Shown piece after piece: positions 39,110 to 48,596 of a stretch of DNA of 64,000 nt. The notes below the pieces were generated by a model. The model was not told the DNA's origin. It searched no databases and saw nothing but the letters and a program-made list of their open reading frames with translations. Location of the stretch: positions 186,001-250,000 of the forward strand of contig JADKBR010000001.1 in the NCBI GenBank assembly GCA_016714975.1, given 5' to 3'. Each line of letters opens with the position of its first letter. The stretch's first letter is position 1. This stretch comes from Candidatus Dechloromonas phosphorivorans. Its GTDB lineage: Bacteria; Pseudomonadota; Gammaproteobacteria; Burkholderiales; Rhodocyclaceae. Made by a program: the position numbers and the translations under genes.

Positions 39110-39946
39110 ATGTCTCACTTCATCGCCGACGACGGCGCCAAGATTCATGTCAGGGTTTCCGGCGAGGGGCCGCCGATCGTCATGCTGCATGGCTGGACAT
39201 CCAGTCATCACGAGTGGGCGCCGCTCCTCAACGACCTCAACCGGCACCACCGTGTCTACCGCTGGGACGCCCGCGGCCACGGCGGCCACCCGGCGGACAA
39301 CGGCGATCCGCCGACTGCGGAACGGATGGCGCAGGACTTCGCCAACCTGCTCGATCACTACGGGCTGGAAAAGGTCGTCGCGGTCGGCCACTCGATGGGC
39401 GCCCTGACCCTCTGGCAGTACATCAGGGATTACGGAACCGGGCGCCTGTCGCGGCTGTGCATCATCGACCAGTCGCCCAAGCTGCTCACGGAACCGGGCT
39501 GGGAGCACGGAATCTATGGCGATTTCGGCCCGGAGAAGGCGCACGAACTGATGACCTGGCTGGCCGAGGATTTCGCCGAAGGCGTGCTCAAGCTGACGGC
39601 GTTCGGCCTCAACGAGCGCGCCCGGGAAAAATACCTGGCCGGCACCAGCGGCTGGGAGCGTTCGCGTTCGGCGCTGCGCGCCCAGGACCCGTCACCGCTG
39701 ATCGCCTGCTGGGCAAGCCTGACCGCCGCCGACTACCGCGATGTCCTGCGCCGGATCGACATCCCCGCGATGCTGGTCTATGGCGGCCAGAGCAATTTCT
39801 ACAGCAACGACACGGCACGCTATGTCGCCCGCGAAATTCCCGATGCCATTCTCCACATCTACGAAGGCTCCGATCACTCGCCGCACCAATGGCAACGCGA
39901 GCGTTTCGCCAGGGATCTGCTGCACTTCATCGATGCCGAGTCCTGA
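39110..39946 (+). CDS. Alpha/beta hydrolase
   Basis: A 278-residue hydrolase with the oxyanion motif MLHGWTSSHHEW, the nucleophile elbow VVAVGHSMGALTLW, an Asp in the MLVYGGQSN region, and the catalytic His in YEGSDHSPHQW. A helical cap lies between (residues 130-200). Activity (esterase, lactonase, dehalogenase-like) cannot be told. It diverges from the MBL gene with 63 bases between, an arrangement that may point to shared control. Confidence 0.85.
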   Translation: MSHFIADDGAKIHVRVSGEGPPIVMLHGWTSSHHEWAPLLNDLNRHHRVYRWDARGHGGHPADNGDPPTAERMAQDFANLLDHYGLEKVVAVGHSMGALTLWQYIRDYGTGRLSRLCIIDQSPKLLTEPGWEHGIYGDFGPEKAHELMTWLAEDFAEGVLKLTAFGLNERAREKYLAGTSGWERSRSALRAQDPSPLIACWASLTAADYRDVLRRIDIPAMLVYGGQSNFYSNDTARYVAREIPDAILHIYEGSDHSPHQWQRERFARDLLHFIDAES

Positions 39947-40356
39947 CCAGCGACTCCCCAAACCAAGTTGACAGACAGTCGCCGGGGAAGGCAGGCAAGC
40001 CGCATTCCGCATCGGACTGCCATTGGCGTGCGGCAAAGGCAGGGATCGGAATATCTGCTCCTCCGCCAATTGCCGCCAGTATCATGGTGCTCCAAAGGCA
40101 GTTCTTGGGGTGGCTATTCCGGAGGTGTGCGATTCGTGACGCATGCCGGTCCGAAACGGACGATTGACGGTTACGCCCGGCGTCAGCCACACTCCACGAA
40201 GACCCCTTGGATTTCCTACCCTTTGTCAAAGAACAACTCTAGTGTCGGTTTTTCTTACGCACAAGCACTCAAGGCGTTACTCGGCAACAGACATCTTCAC
40301 CCTTCCAATTGGTATGTGTTTGTTCTAATACATCAAAGTGTCACACAAACGATTTC
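39947..40356. other. Intergenic stretch before the PEP-CTERM gene
   Basis: About 410 bases without a credible gene. GC falls from left to right, and the last 100 bases are AT-rich. A short perfect inverted repeat, GTGTCACAC (40338-40346), lies just upstream of the sigma-54 promoter. It is rather close to -24 for a normal enhancer site, so its role is open. Confidence 0.5.
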
Positions 40357-40372
40357 TGGCACAAAATATGCT
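40357..40372 (+). promoter_or_regulatory. Sigma-54 (-24/-12) promoter of the PEP-CTERM gene
   Basis: TGGCAC starts at 40357 and ATGCT spans 40369-40373. The invariant GG (40358-40359) and GC (40370-40371) are exactly 10 bases apart, as sigma-54 promoters require. Transcription would start near 40383, leaving a leader of about 27 bases with AGGAG before the ATG at 40410. Sigma-54 control through PrsK/PrsR is known for many PEP-CTERM/exosortase genomes. Confidence 0.7.
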
Positions 40373-40409
40373 TTAAATACCCATCATAAATCCAATTGAG
40401 GAGAAATAG

Positions 40410-40940
40410 ATGAAAACGCTTCGTCGCATTCTGTTGGCAATGGGTTTGGCGACATGTGCAATTGCCTCTCATGCATCGCCCATCACCTATGACTTCAACG
40501 GCAGCTTCTCTTCCGGACCGCTGGACCAACAGTCCTATAGCGGGTATTTCACCTTCGACTCCAGCGCTGTTACGGTGGGCAGCACTAACACTGCCCTCGG
40601 GCTGCTTACCGGGCTGTCGGTCACCATCGACGGCGCTCCCTACGATGAATCAACGGCCAACACAGGCGCGCTCACGTTTGATGCTTCTGGCGCGCTAACT
40701 GGCTTCATCTTTGGGACAGACTGTACTTTGTTTGCTTGCGTTACTAGCGTTGCTGATCCGGGTAGTTGGTATGCCACTGGTTCGTCACTATTTGCAGCAA
40801 CTTCGCTTGGCGGCAACTCACTTTCTCAGGGATCAGTAACATATGCGCTTCGCTCCCAGAATGTGCCTGAACCAGCCAGTGCTGCATTGCTTGGACTCGC
40901 GCTTGCGGGCCTGGCTTTCGGTCGCCTCAAGAAGTTCTGA
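40410..40940 (+). CDS. PEP-CTERM sorting domain protein
   Basis: A 176-residue exported protein. It has a signal peptide (KTLRRILLAMGLATCAIASH, cleaved near ASP) and a Ser/Thr/Gly-rich, low-GC mature part forming beta-strands (ITYDFNGSFSSGPLDQQSYS, SGYFTFDSSAVTVGS). The C-terminal sorting signal has VPEPASAA, one helix (LLGLALAGLAFG) and a basic end (RLKKF). Exosortase EpsH/XrtA removes this signal and the protein goes to the exopolysaccharide or floc matrix. The exosortase genes are not in this window. It stands alone between a sigma-54 promoter and an intrinsic terminator. Confidence 0.93.
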   Translation: MKTLRRILLAMGLATCAIASHASPITYDFNGSFSSGPLDQQSYSGYFTFDSSAVTVGSTNTALGLLTGLSVTIDGAPYDESTANTGALTFDASGALTGFIFGTDCTLFACVTSVADPGSWYATGSSLFAATSLGGNSLSQGSVTYALRSQNVPEPASAALLGLALAGLAFGRLKKF

Positions 40941-40963
40941 CAATCGCCACAGGCCGACACCGA

Positions 40964-40987
40964 CCCCGCCCGCGTGGCGGGGTTTTC
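40964..40987 (+). terminator. Rho-independent terminator after the PEP-CTERM gene
   Basis: CCCCGCC (40964-40970) pairs with GGCGGGG (40976-40982) around CGCGT, followed by TTTTC. It lies 24 bases after the stop codon. It may also shield the convergent five-gene operon that ends at 41048. Confidence 0.85.
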
Positions 40988-41047
40988 TGTTGAACAGGAT
41001 TCTGCAAGCTGGCTTGGGCCGTCCCGGGCTGGCGAATCGGGCCGCGC

Positions 41048-42505
41048 CTAGCGCACCACCCCGGCGGCCCAAGCCTCCGCCGCCGGCCGCACGATCTCCA
41101 GCCACGGGCCGGGGTAAATGCCGATGGCGCCGATCAGGGTGATCAGGATCACCAGCACCGCCCATTCCCTGGGCCGCAGGTCTTCGGCTTCGAGTACCTC
41201 GCGCCGGGTTGCCCGGCCGAAGAAGGCCTTGCGGTAAAGCGACAGGAAGCCGGCGGCGGCGATGGCCAGCCCGAACAGCGCCGCCATGCCGGCACCCGCA
41301 TGGCTCTGCAGGGCGGCAAGAATCAGCATGAATTCGCCGGGGAAGCTGCTGGTGCCCGGCATGCCGACGCCGGCCAGGCCGCAGATGAGGAAACCACTGG
41401 CGAGTAGCGGCATCGTTTGCGCCGCGCCGCCGAGGCTGTTGATGTCGGCCGACCCCGTGCGCTGGCGCAGGAATTCGAGGAGCACGAAGGCGCCGCCGGT
41501 GGCCACCGAGAAACTCAGCAGCAGGGACACCGCCCCCTGCACGCCCTGCGCCGTGAATGCGGCCAGGCCGAGCACTGCCAGACCGACGTGGCAGATACTG
41601 GCATAGGCCAGCCCGACCCGCAGGTTGCTCTGTGCCAGGATGCCCACCGCGCCGTAGATCAGGGTCACGATGCCGAGGCCGGCGAGCAGCCAGTGAAGAT
41701 CCTGCGCGGCGGCGGGCGCCAGCGGAATGGCGAAGCGCAGCAGCCCGTAGGCACCAAGTTTGAGTCCGACCAGCAGCGCGGTCAGCGATCCTGGCGCCGC
41801 CAGCGCGAACTGCGGCAGCCAGGTGTGCAGGGGCACCAGCGGCACCTTGACGCCGAAGCCGATCAGGCAGAGCAGAAAGAAGGTCAGTTGCGTCGGACGC
41901 GGCAAGGGCACCGCCAGCAGCGCCAGCAGGTCGAAGGTCGGCACCGACTGGCTGGCGGCCAGCAGCACGAAGGCGATCAGCAGCGGTACGCCACCGGCCA
42001 GCATGATCAGGAAATAGCGCGCCGCCACGCGGGCGCTGCCGGCCGTCACACCCCAGCGGGCGAGCAGGAAGTAAATCGGCAGCAGCGTCAGTTCCCAGAA
42101 GAAGAAGAAGAGTACCGTGTCCAGCGCGCAGAAGATGCCCAGCGTCGCGCACTGCAGCAGCAGCAGCAGGCTGTAATGCAGGCGCGGCGCATCGCGCACG
42201 AGATTCCAGCTCGCTACCAGACTGCCGAGAAAGAGCAGCGCCGTTGCCGGCAGAAAGAGCACGGACAGACCATCGACACCAACCTGGTAATGGACGTTCA
42301 GGCTGGCCACCCAGAGCGCCCGCTCGAGCAATTGGAAGCGCGGGCCGCCTGGGTCGAAGGCGACGAGCACGGCGCTCGCCGCGGCCAGCGTCGCCAGCAT
42401 GACCAGCGCCGTCAGGCCGCGCGTCGCGCGCGCCGGGAGCAAGCAGACCAGCACGGCACCGAGCAGCGGCAGGAAGACAAGGAGGGAAAGCAGGTGGCCG
42501 TTCAT
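41048..42505 (-). CDS. NuoM-like ion-translocating subunit (last gene of DAB-type operon)
   Basis: A 485-residue membrane protein of the proton-conducting transporter family (PF00361) with about 14 helices. The complex I pump residues are kept: Glu in FFFFWELTLLPIYFLL, Lys in GFGVKVPLVPLHTWLPQF, and Lys/His in LLVGLKLGAYGLLRF and ASICHVGLAVLG. It is closest to NuoM (subunit 4). None of the hydrophilic complex I subunits is nearby, so it belongs to the DabA machine of the same operon, probably as part of its ion-driven membrane arm. Its start overlaps the preceding stop as ATGA. Confidence 0.85.
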   Translation of the reverse strand: MNGHLLSLLVFLPLLGAVLVCLLPARATRGLTALVMLATLAAASAVLVAFDPGGPRFQLLERALWVASLNVHYQVGVDGLSVLFLPATALLFLGSLVASWNLVRDAPRLHYSLLLLLQCATLGIFCALDTVLFFFFWELTLLPIYFLLARWGVTAGSARVAARYFLIMLAGGVPLLIAFVLLAASQSVPTFDLLALLAVPLPRPTQLTFFLLCLIGFGVKVPLVPLHTWLPQFALAAPGSLTALLVGLKLGAYGLLRFAIPLAPAAAQDLHWLLAGLGIVTLIYGAVGILAQSNLRVGLAYASICHVGLAVLGLAAFTAQGVQGAVSLLLSFSVATGGAFVLLEFLRQRTGSADINSLGGAAQTMPLLASGFLICGLAGVGMPGTSSFPGEFMLILAALQSHAGAGMAALFGLAIAAAGFLSLYRKAFFGRATRREVLEAEDLRPREWAVLVILITLIGAIGIYPGPWLEIVRPAAEAWAAGVVR

Positions 42506-44001
42506 CGCACCAGACGCGCCGCCGTCGCCTGACTTGCCGCCTCGGTCAGATGCAGCCAGGGCTCGGTGAAGAAGCCGATGGTCAGCATTGCCGCGAGCGC
42601 GATGCCGCACACCAGATATTCCACGGGCGTGGTGCGGTCGACGTCGGGGGCACCCTGCTTTCCATGGCTCAGAAAGGCGCGCTGGAAAGCCCACAGCAGG
42701 AAACCGGCGGCCGCCACGTTGCCGAGCGCCGCTGCGACCGCCGACAGGGCGCCGAAGGTGTTGATGGACGCTTCCAGAATAAGGTGGGCGGCATCGAAAC
42801 CGGGGGTTCCCGGCATCCCGACGATGGCCAGGCCGAAGACGAGGAAGGCGATGGCAAGGAAGGGAATGCGCTCGAACAGCCCGGAAAGTTCGTCGAGTTC
42901 GGTGGTGCCGGTGCGGCGAAAGACAAAACCGACAACGAACCACATGCCGGTCACCGCCAGCCCGAAGTTGGCGGCGAGCAGCACGGCGCCCTGGATCCCC
43001 GCCGCGTGCAGACTGAAGACGCCAATCAACAGCAAGCTGGTATGGCTGACCACGGCGAACGCCAATAGCCGGCGCAGGTTGGTCTGCTGGAAGGCGAGCG
43101 CGGCGGTAAAGAAGATCCCGGCCATCGCGAAGCCTATGACATAGGGCTGCCAGTAGAGAACGGCAGTCGGCGTCAATGGCAGCACGAAGCGCAGGATGCC
43201 GTAGATACCGACCTTGACGCCGACCATCAGCGCCGGCGCAACGGCGATCAGGCCGTGTTGGGCCATATTCGGCAGCCACCCGTGGAGCGGGAAGAGCGGC
43301 GTGCGCACCGCCAGCCCGTAGAACAGCAGATAGAAGGCCGCCGTCTGGAAGCGGTCGGCCGGCACCGCGCCGGCCAGTTCGAAGAGGTCGAAGCTCCAGC
43401 GTCCGCCGCTGGCATCGGCATGGCCCCAGCCGAGAACCACGCAGCCGGCAACGAACAGCGCCATCCCGAAGGCCTGGTATTGGACGAATCGTGCCAGCGC
43501 CTGAGTCTCGGCGCGGGACGACGCCCAGCGTCGCAGCAGATAGGTTACCGCCCACAGTTCGAGCCCCGAGAACAGCGCGAACCAGGCGACATTCAGCGTC
43601 ACCAGCATGCCGACCAGCCCGGCCTCGGCAACCAGCAGGACGGCGAACAGGCGCCCCGGCGAGATCATGCCGCGACTCATGCCGTAGAAAGTCATCAGCA
43701 CGGTCAGCAGGGCGGCGACCAGCAAGAAGACGATGCTCAGGCCATCGACCGCGACATGATAGCCGAGCGGAGCGAAACGTTCGGCCAGTTGCAGCGCCGC
43801 CGACGAAGGGTTGATTTTGCTGGTCACGATGAGGCACACGAGCAGTTCGGCCAGCGCGAAGACCTTGCCGGCAGTGACTGCGGTCGACCGTTCCTTGAAG
43901 GCAAAAACCACCGCAGCACCGAACAGGGGCAGCAACTGCAGGATCGCCAGCAGCGGCAGGGAGGCCTGCTCCGACCAGAAGATTTCGCTGAAGCCACTCA
44001 T
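42502..44001 (-). CDS. NuoM/MrpD-like ion-translocating subunit
   Basis: A 499-residue PF00361 protein with about 14 helices. Pump residues: Glu in FALFSGLELWAVTYLL, the VRTPLFPLHGWLPNMA segment in which the usual Lys before TP/VP is Arg, and Lys in LMVGVKVGIYGILRF. It is more diverged than the flanking copies. The ATG at 44001 shares a base with the stop of the NuoL-like gene (TGATG). The gene probably arose by duplication inside the operon. Its exact role relative to DabA is unknown. Confidence 0.82.
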   Translation of the reverse strand: MSGFSEIFWSEQASLPLLAILQLLPLFGAAVVFAFKERSTAVTAGKVFALAELLVCLIVTSKINPSSAALQLAERFAPLGYHVAVDGLSIVFLLVAALLTVLMTFYGMSRGMISPGRLFAVLLVAEAGLVGMLVTLNVAWFALFSGLELWAVTYLLRRWASSRAETQALARFVQYQAFGMALFVAGCVVLGWGHADASGGRWSFDLFELAGAVPADRFQTAAFYLLFYGLAVRTPLFPLHGWLPNMAQHGLIAVAPALMVGVKVGIYGILRFVLPLTPTAVLYWQPYVIGFAMAGIFFTAALAFQQTNLRRLLAFAVVSHTSLLLIGVFSLHAAGIQGAVLLAANFGLAVTGMWFVVGFVFRRTGTTELDELSGLFERIPFLAIAFLVFGLAIVGMPGTPGFDAAHLILEASINTFGALSAVAAALGNVAAAGFLLWAFQRAFLSHGKQGAPDVDRTTPVEYLVCGIALAAMLTIGFFTEPWLHLTEAASQATAARLVR

Positions 44002-45527
44002 CAGAGGATCACCACAAAGGTCGCCATGACCGCCATCATCAGGTAGCGCGGCTGCTCGAACAGATTTTCGACAACCCGCAGGTAGTTGCCGACCCGCCGC
44101 AACAGACGCTCCGCCGCCCCGCCGCGGCCGCGCAACAAGAGATGGTTTTCCAGCTGCTGCAGCTTTTCGGCGAGACTGGCCAGTCCCCTCCCGGCGAAGC
44201 CGTCGCCGACGATCAGCGGCCGCTCTGCGGCGAGCGGCTGGCCGCACCCCGGCTGCCCCAGCGCGCGATCGATAAAATGCTCCTCCAGCCCGCGCAGATC
44301 CTGCGCGAATGACGCGGTCGGCTGCGCCAGCAGGACGAAAGCCAGACGATCCAGCCAGAAACGCTCGAGAGCAGCCGTATAGAGCCACTGCCAGCGGCGC
44401 AGCCAGAGCGGCGGCGGCTTCGGCCGCCCTTGCGTCAGCGCCAGCCACGATGGCGCGCGCAGGAACTGCCAGGTGCGCCATGCCGCATGCAGGCACAGGT
44501 GAACAGTCGCCAGCGTCGTCCACCCAAGGCCGATGGCGACGAACATCAACGCCACCTGAAAGACCGTCGCAAAGATCAGCGCCGACTTGACGTCGCTCTG
44601 CACCAGCCCGCACAACCAGGCGTAGAGAGCGGTCGCGGCGCCGGCGACGACCAGCCCGACCATCAGGTCCGGCACCTGCGCGAGCAGCGGCGACAAGCGC
44701 AGCAGCAGATAGACGCCGGCATGAATCATCACCGCCCCGTAAAAAATTGCCGACGACGGCGTCGGGCCCTCGAGCGCCCGCGCGATCCACGGCGTAAACG
44801 GCAGTTGCGCCGACTTGGCGAGCGCCGCGACGACGAAGCCGAAGACCAGGAGGCGTGCCGTTACCATCGCCAGCCCATGGGTGCCGGTCAGGACCGGCCA
44901 CTCGAAACTGCCCAGCCAGCCCGCGGCGAAGCCAAGGCCAAGCAGAAAGCCGGCATCGCCGGCGCGATTGGTGACGAAGGCGAAGAGGGCGTTGCCGGTC
45001 GCCAGCGGCCGTTGCCAGGCATAGCCGATCAGCAGGAAGGAAGCGACACCGCACATTTCCCAGCCGACGAAGGCAAGCAGGCCGTTACCGGCGAGAAAAA
45101 CGAGCTGGATGCCCGCCAGAAACAGGCAGAGGACCATGTGGAAACGATGGAAACCCGCTTCACGGTGCATGTAGCTGGCCGAGAACTGCAGCACCAGCCA
45201 GCCGATCAGCGCCGCGACGGTCGCCACCGAAAGCGACAGCGCATCGAGCAGAAAGGAAACCGTTCCCCGCCAGTCGCCACTGGCGAACCAGGTACCGAGA
45301 ACACGATGACCCGGCGCGCCGTCGCGCAATGCAATGAAGTCGATGCCAAGCAGCAGCGTCAGGCTGGCGAAGGCAGCCAGCGCGCTGAGGCGCGCCGTCA
45401 GCGGCTCGGCGCGATCGCCATGGGCGCGTCCCGACAGTACGCGCAGGCCGATGGCAACGAGGACGAGCAGCGGCAGCGCGGGCACGAGCCAGACGAGATC
45501 GGGCAACAGACGGAACAGCGCACTCAT
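44001..45527 (-). CDS. dabB: NuoL/DabB-like ion-translocating subunit
   Basis: A 508-residue PF00361 protein of the NuoL type: the N-terminal NuoL signature SASYMHREAGFHRFHMVLCL, Glu in LLAFVGWEMCGVASFLLIGY, Lys in ALAKSAQLPFTPWIARALEG and TPSSAIFYGAVMIHAGVYLL. It lacks the long lateral helix of complex I NuoL. A NuoL-like protein beside DabA is the definition of DabB, which carries cations to drive CO2 hydration. The 200 C-terminal residues after the conserved core are polar and unusual (ENHLLLRGRGGAAERLLRRV). The start at 45527 overlaps the dabA stop as ATGA. Confidence 0.85.
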   Translation of the reverse strand: MSALFRLLPDLVWLVPALPLLVLVAIGLRVLSGRAHGDRAEPLTARLSALAAFASLTLLLGIDFIALRDGAPGHRVLGTWFASGDWRGTVSFLLDALSLSVATVAALIGWLVLQFSASYMHREAGFHRFHMVLCLFLAGIQLVFLAGNGLLAFVGWEMCGVASFLLIGYAWQRPLATGNALFAFVTNRAGDAGFLLGLGFAAGWLGSFEWPVLTGTHGLAMVTARLLVFGFVVAALAKSAQLPFTPWIARALEGPTPSSAIFYGAVMIHAGVYLLLRLSPLLAQVPDLMVGLVVAGAATALYAWLCGLVQSDVKSALIFATVFQVALMFVAIGLGWTTLATVHLCLHAAWRTWQFLRAPSWLALTQGRPKPPPLWLRRWQWLYTAALERFWLDRLAFVLLAQPTASFAQDLRGLEEHFIDRALGQPGCGQPLAAERPLIVGDGFAGRGLASLAEKLQQLENHLLLRGRGGAAERLLRRVGNYLRVVENLFEQPRYLMMAVMATFVVIL

Positions 45528-48500
45528 GCGACACCCCCGAGGACGATGGCCGGAGCCAGCGCCTCTTGCTGCCCGGCGAACCAGTCGACCGAGCGCCCGA
45601 CCTGCGGCAGCACGGCGCTGCCCGACCACGGCAGCCAGCCGCGGCGCGGGCAGTACTGCGCCAGCGCGCCGGTCTCCGGATGCTGGGCGGCGATGGTGAT
45701 CCAGGCGTTGCCAATCAGTTCCTGCAGCGCCGGCTGCCGGGCGACGATGGCCGACAGCATCTCGGGCGTCTGCTCGACCACCACCAGCAGGCGCATCGCC
45801 TCGTGGATCTCGACCATCTGCCACGGCAGCCCGGTGCGCAGGTCGGAATCGGCGCCCTCCATGACGCCGAACAGTCCGGCGATGTTGTGCGTCACCTTGG
45901 AAGCGCAACCGAAGCGCTCGTTGTCCACGGTCGAGAAATAGTATTCGAGGCTGATCCCGGCGCCGACCGGGCCGGCAGCCAGCAGGATGTTCTCGACGAT
46001 CCGTCCGTCCTCGTCGCCGACCGGATCGTAGGAGATGAGGAAGACGCGGCGGTCGAGGAAGAGTCCGCGGCTCATGTCGCGGCGGCCGATGAAGGCCGCC
46101 GCGTTGGTCGCATGGCCGAGTTCCGGCCGCGCCTGCGAGATGTCGTGGCTGCGTCCCGCGACATGCTGGCGGCCCTGCCAGGGTGTCGGATGCGGCGGCG
46201 CCGAGGCGAGCCGGCGGCAGCGCTCGGCGGCATGGGCGCGGCAGGCTTCCGCCAGTTGTCCGACGAGGCAATCCAGGTCCGCCTGACGGGCACCCGGCAG
46301 CAGGTCGATGTCATACCACGCGATCGCATCATCGCAGGTGTTGTGCTCGGCGGCAATGAACCACGTCGCCATCGGGATGTGCAGCCCAAGCCCGGCGAGC
46401 CGTGCGCGCACCTCGGGCCGGTTGGCCATCGCCGCCAGCGCACGGGCATTCGGGCCGCCATGGCGGCCCGAGCAGGCGCCGCAGTCGTAGGCCGAGAGAT
46501 GCGGATTGTTGCGGCTTGACGAGCCGTGGCCGAGCACCAGCACGAGCGGCGCGAAGTCGCCGGCGAGCCCGATCATGCGCAGGAAATTCTCGACGCGTAG
46601 CGCCTGCTCGTCGTCGGTGAATCCGGCCTGCGGGTTGTCCGGGGTCGCTTGCGGGCTGGCCTTCGCCGCCGTCAATTGCAGGCGAGTGCGGACGCGGCCA
46701 TCGAACTGCTCGCGCCAGCGGCCAAGCGCCTCGCCGAACCAGCCGGGCGCCAGCGCCCCGGCAACGAGCGCCGCCAGCGCCGGCGGCGCCGCGAGTGCGG
46801 TCAGCAGCGGGCCGGCCAGCGGGCCGCGGCGCGTGCCCTGAATGAGACGCTCCCGCCACTGCAGCCGCCGGCGGCGGCGGCCGGCATGGTGTGCAAGCGC
46901 CTCCTCGCTACCGGGAGCGAACGTTTCGCGGACGGCATGCACCGGCTCGACGACGATCGGGCACAGTGCGCTCGGGCCAGCGTCGTCGACACCCTGCCAG
47001 TACATGGCGACGCCGAAAAAACCGGCGGCGCCGAAGGTGGCGACGGCCGGGGCGATCTCCTCGAGATGGCGGCGGGTACCCTCCTCGCGGTCGTCCATGC
47101 AGAAGATGACCTGCGCCGTCGGCGCGACGAGCCGCTTGCGCCGGTTCTGGTTGGCGGCGAGCGCCGCGAAGATCTGTTCGCGGTAGTGCCGTTCGTAGGC
47201 AAGCAGCCAGATCTGGCCGCGCGCCAGCGGGTCGAGGCTGGCAGCGCAGTCGAGCAGCGCTTGCCCATCTTCCGCCGTCAGCCCTTCGGCATCGCTCGCG
47301 GCGAGCCCGAGCAGCGCAAGGAGGGCGGCGAGGCGCGCCGCACGAGCCTTTGCGGGAACCGCGCGCAGCTTGCCGGCGGCGGCGATTTCCGCGGCGAGTG
47401 CCTGCCACTCCGCGACAGTGCTCGCCCCGGCCAGATCGATGCGGCACAGGCGCGCCGCCCGGTTCTGGTGATCCTCGCTGAGGGCCTGACTGCGCAAGGC
47501 ATCGCGGACGAAAAACTCCGCCGGATGCGCGACGAACCAGGCGCTCAGTTCGCTGAAGGAAAGCGCTGAGCCGGTCAGGCGCCACATCAGGTCATCGCAC
47601 AGCAAGCGTTCAAGCAGCACACGAACCGCCAGGTAATCCGCCATGGCCACCGGCGTGCCGTCACCGCGGCCGGGATTGCGGTCACGCCACAGGAACATCC
47701 CCGACCAGCCCGGCATTTCCAGCGCCAGGCGTTCGAGGTAGCCCGGCCACAGCGATTCGTCGGCGATCACCTGCGGCAACTCCGCGGCCAGCACATCGAC
47801 CGGATCCTCTGGCAGCCAGGTGAGTTCATCACGCAGTTGCGGCAGGTCTTCCAGTTCCCACGCCAAGTCGCGTCCGGCACAGGCGCGCCAGGCTTCCCAG
47901 AAGCCACGCTCGCGCTGCGGGTTGCGCCAGGCGGCAAGGCCGAGATCGAGGTGGGCGGCAAGGTGGCGCTGCAAGACAGTACGCACGCGCTCGAGCACGT
48001 CCACTCCGGTCAGATGTTCGAGCAGGCTGCGCAGCGTCCATTCGCGCCCGACCCGGTCACACAGCGCCGACCAGCGCTGTGCTGCCTGCTCCCGCCAGTC
48101 GGCGGGCATCTCGCCGACACCTGCTGCACCCCAAGGGTGCTTCGTGCCGGGCGCGGTCGACGCCGAAAACAGGGCAAAAATGGCGTTTTCCGGCTGCGGA
48201 TGCTCGCGCGCCTCCCAGTCCCGGCGAACCTCGCCCGGATCGTCCGGCGCCAGACGCAGGCTGGCAATCAGCACATCGCGCCGGTTGATGACCCGCCACA
48301 CCGGCAGGTCAAGATCGGCCAGCCCGGCGTCGCTCAGTGCCGCATCGAGATCGTCGAGGGTGATCCGCCCCTGCGCCAGCGATTCGCGGAAGCGCGCCTC
48401 GGGCAGGTAGGTGGCGGCGCCGGTCAGGCGCTGCGCCGCCGCCAGCGCATCGGCGAACGGCAGGTGCTGGAAACCGTGCAGCGTGTTGTGATGGACGAAG

Positions 48501-48595
48501 TCGCGAATCGGCGCCTGCGCCGGCAGGACGTGCGTCAGGTGCTCGATCCAGTGCTGCAGGCGCTCGCGGAACGGAAGCGTGGCGTCGCTGCTCAT
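45524..48595 (-). CDS. dabA: DabA-like inorganic-carbon uptake protein (DUF2309)
   Basis: A 1023-residue protein of the DabA/UPF0753 family, a distant relative of beta-carbonic anhydrases. The zinc-site pieces are VIFCMDDREEGTRRHLEE (Cys and Asp), LVLGHGSSSRNNPHLSAYDC and GACSGRHGG (His and Cys). The start contains the typical PIRDFVHHNTLHGFQHLPF. DabA with DabB turns CO2 into bicarbonate in the cytoplasm, driven by a cation gradient. The ATG at 48595 is chosen; the frame open to 48709 has no ribosome site and crosses the upstream stop. It lies between two NuoM/L-type genes and starts just after the first of them ends. Confidence 0.92.
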   Translation of the reverse strand: MSSDATLPFRERLQHWIEHLTHVLPAQAPIRDFVHHNTLHGFQHLPFADALAAAQRLTGAATYLPEARFRESLAQGRITLDDLDAALSDAGLADLDLPVWRVINRRDVLIASLRLAPDDPGEVRRDWEAREHPQPENAIFALFSASTAPGTKHPWGAAGVGEMPADWREQAAQRWSALCDRVGREWTLRSLLEHLTGVDVLERVRTVLQRHLAAHLDLGLAAWRNPQRERGFWEAWRACAGRDLAWELEDLPQLRDELTWLPEDPVDVLAAELPQVIADESLWPGYLERLALEMPGWSGMFLWRDRNPGRGDGTPVAMADYLAVRVLLERLLCDDLMWRLTGSALSFSELSAWFVAHPAEFFVRDALRSQALSEDHQNRAARLCRIDLAGASTVAEWQALAAEIAAAGKLRAVPAKARAARLAALLALLGLAASDAEGLTAEDGQALLDCAASLDPLARGQIWLLAYERHYREQIFAALAANQNRRKRLVAPTAQVIFCMDDREEGTRRHLEEIAPAVATFGAAGFFGVAMYWQGVDDAGPSALCPIVVEPVHAVRETFAPGSEEALAHHAGRRRRRLQWRERLIQGTRRGPLAGPLLTALAAPPALAALVAGALAPGWFGEALGRWREQFDGRVRTRLQLTAAKASPQATPDNPQAGFTDDEQALRVENFLRMIGLAGDFAPLVLVLGHGSSSRNNPHLSAYDCGACSGRHGGPNARALAAMANRPEVRARLAGLGLHIPMATWFIAAEHNTCDDAIAWYDIDLLPGARQADLDCLVGQLAEACRAHAAERCRRLASAPPHPTPWQGRQHVAGRSHDISQARPELGHATNAAAFIGRRDMSRGLFLDRRVFLISYDPVGDEDGRIVENILLAAGPVGAGISLEYYFSTVDNERFGCASKVTHNIAGLFGVMEGADSDLRTGLPWQMVEIHEAMRLLVVVEQTPEMLSAIVARQPALQELIGNAWITIAAQHPETGALAQYCPRRGWLPWSGSAVLPQVGRSVDWFAGQQEALAPAIVLGGVA

Positions 48596-48596
48596 C

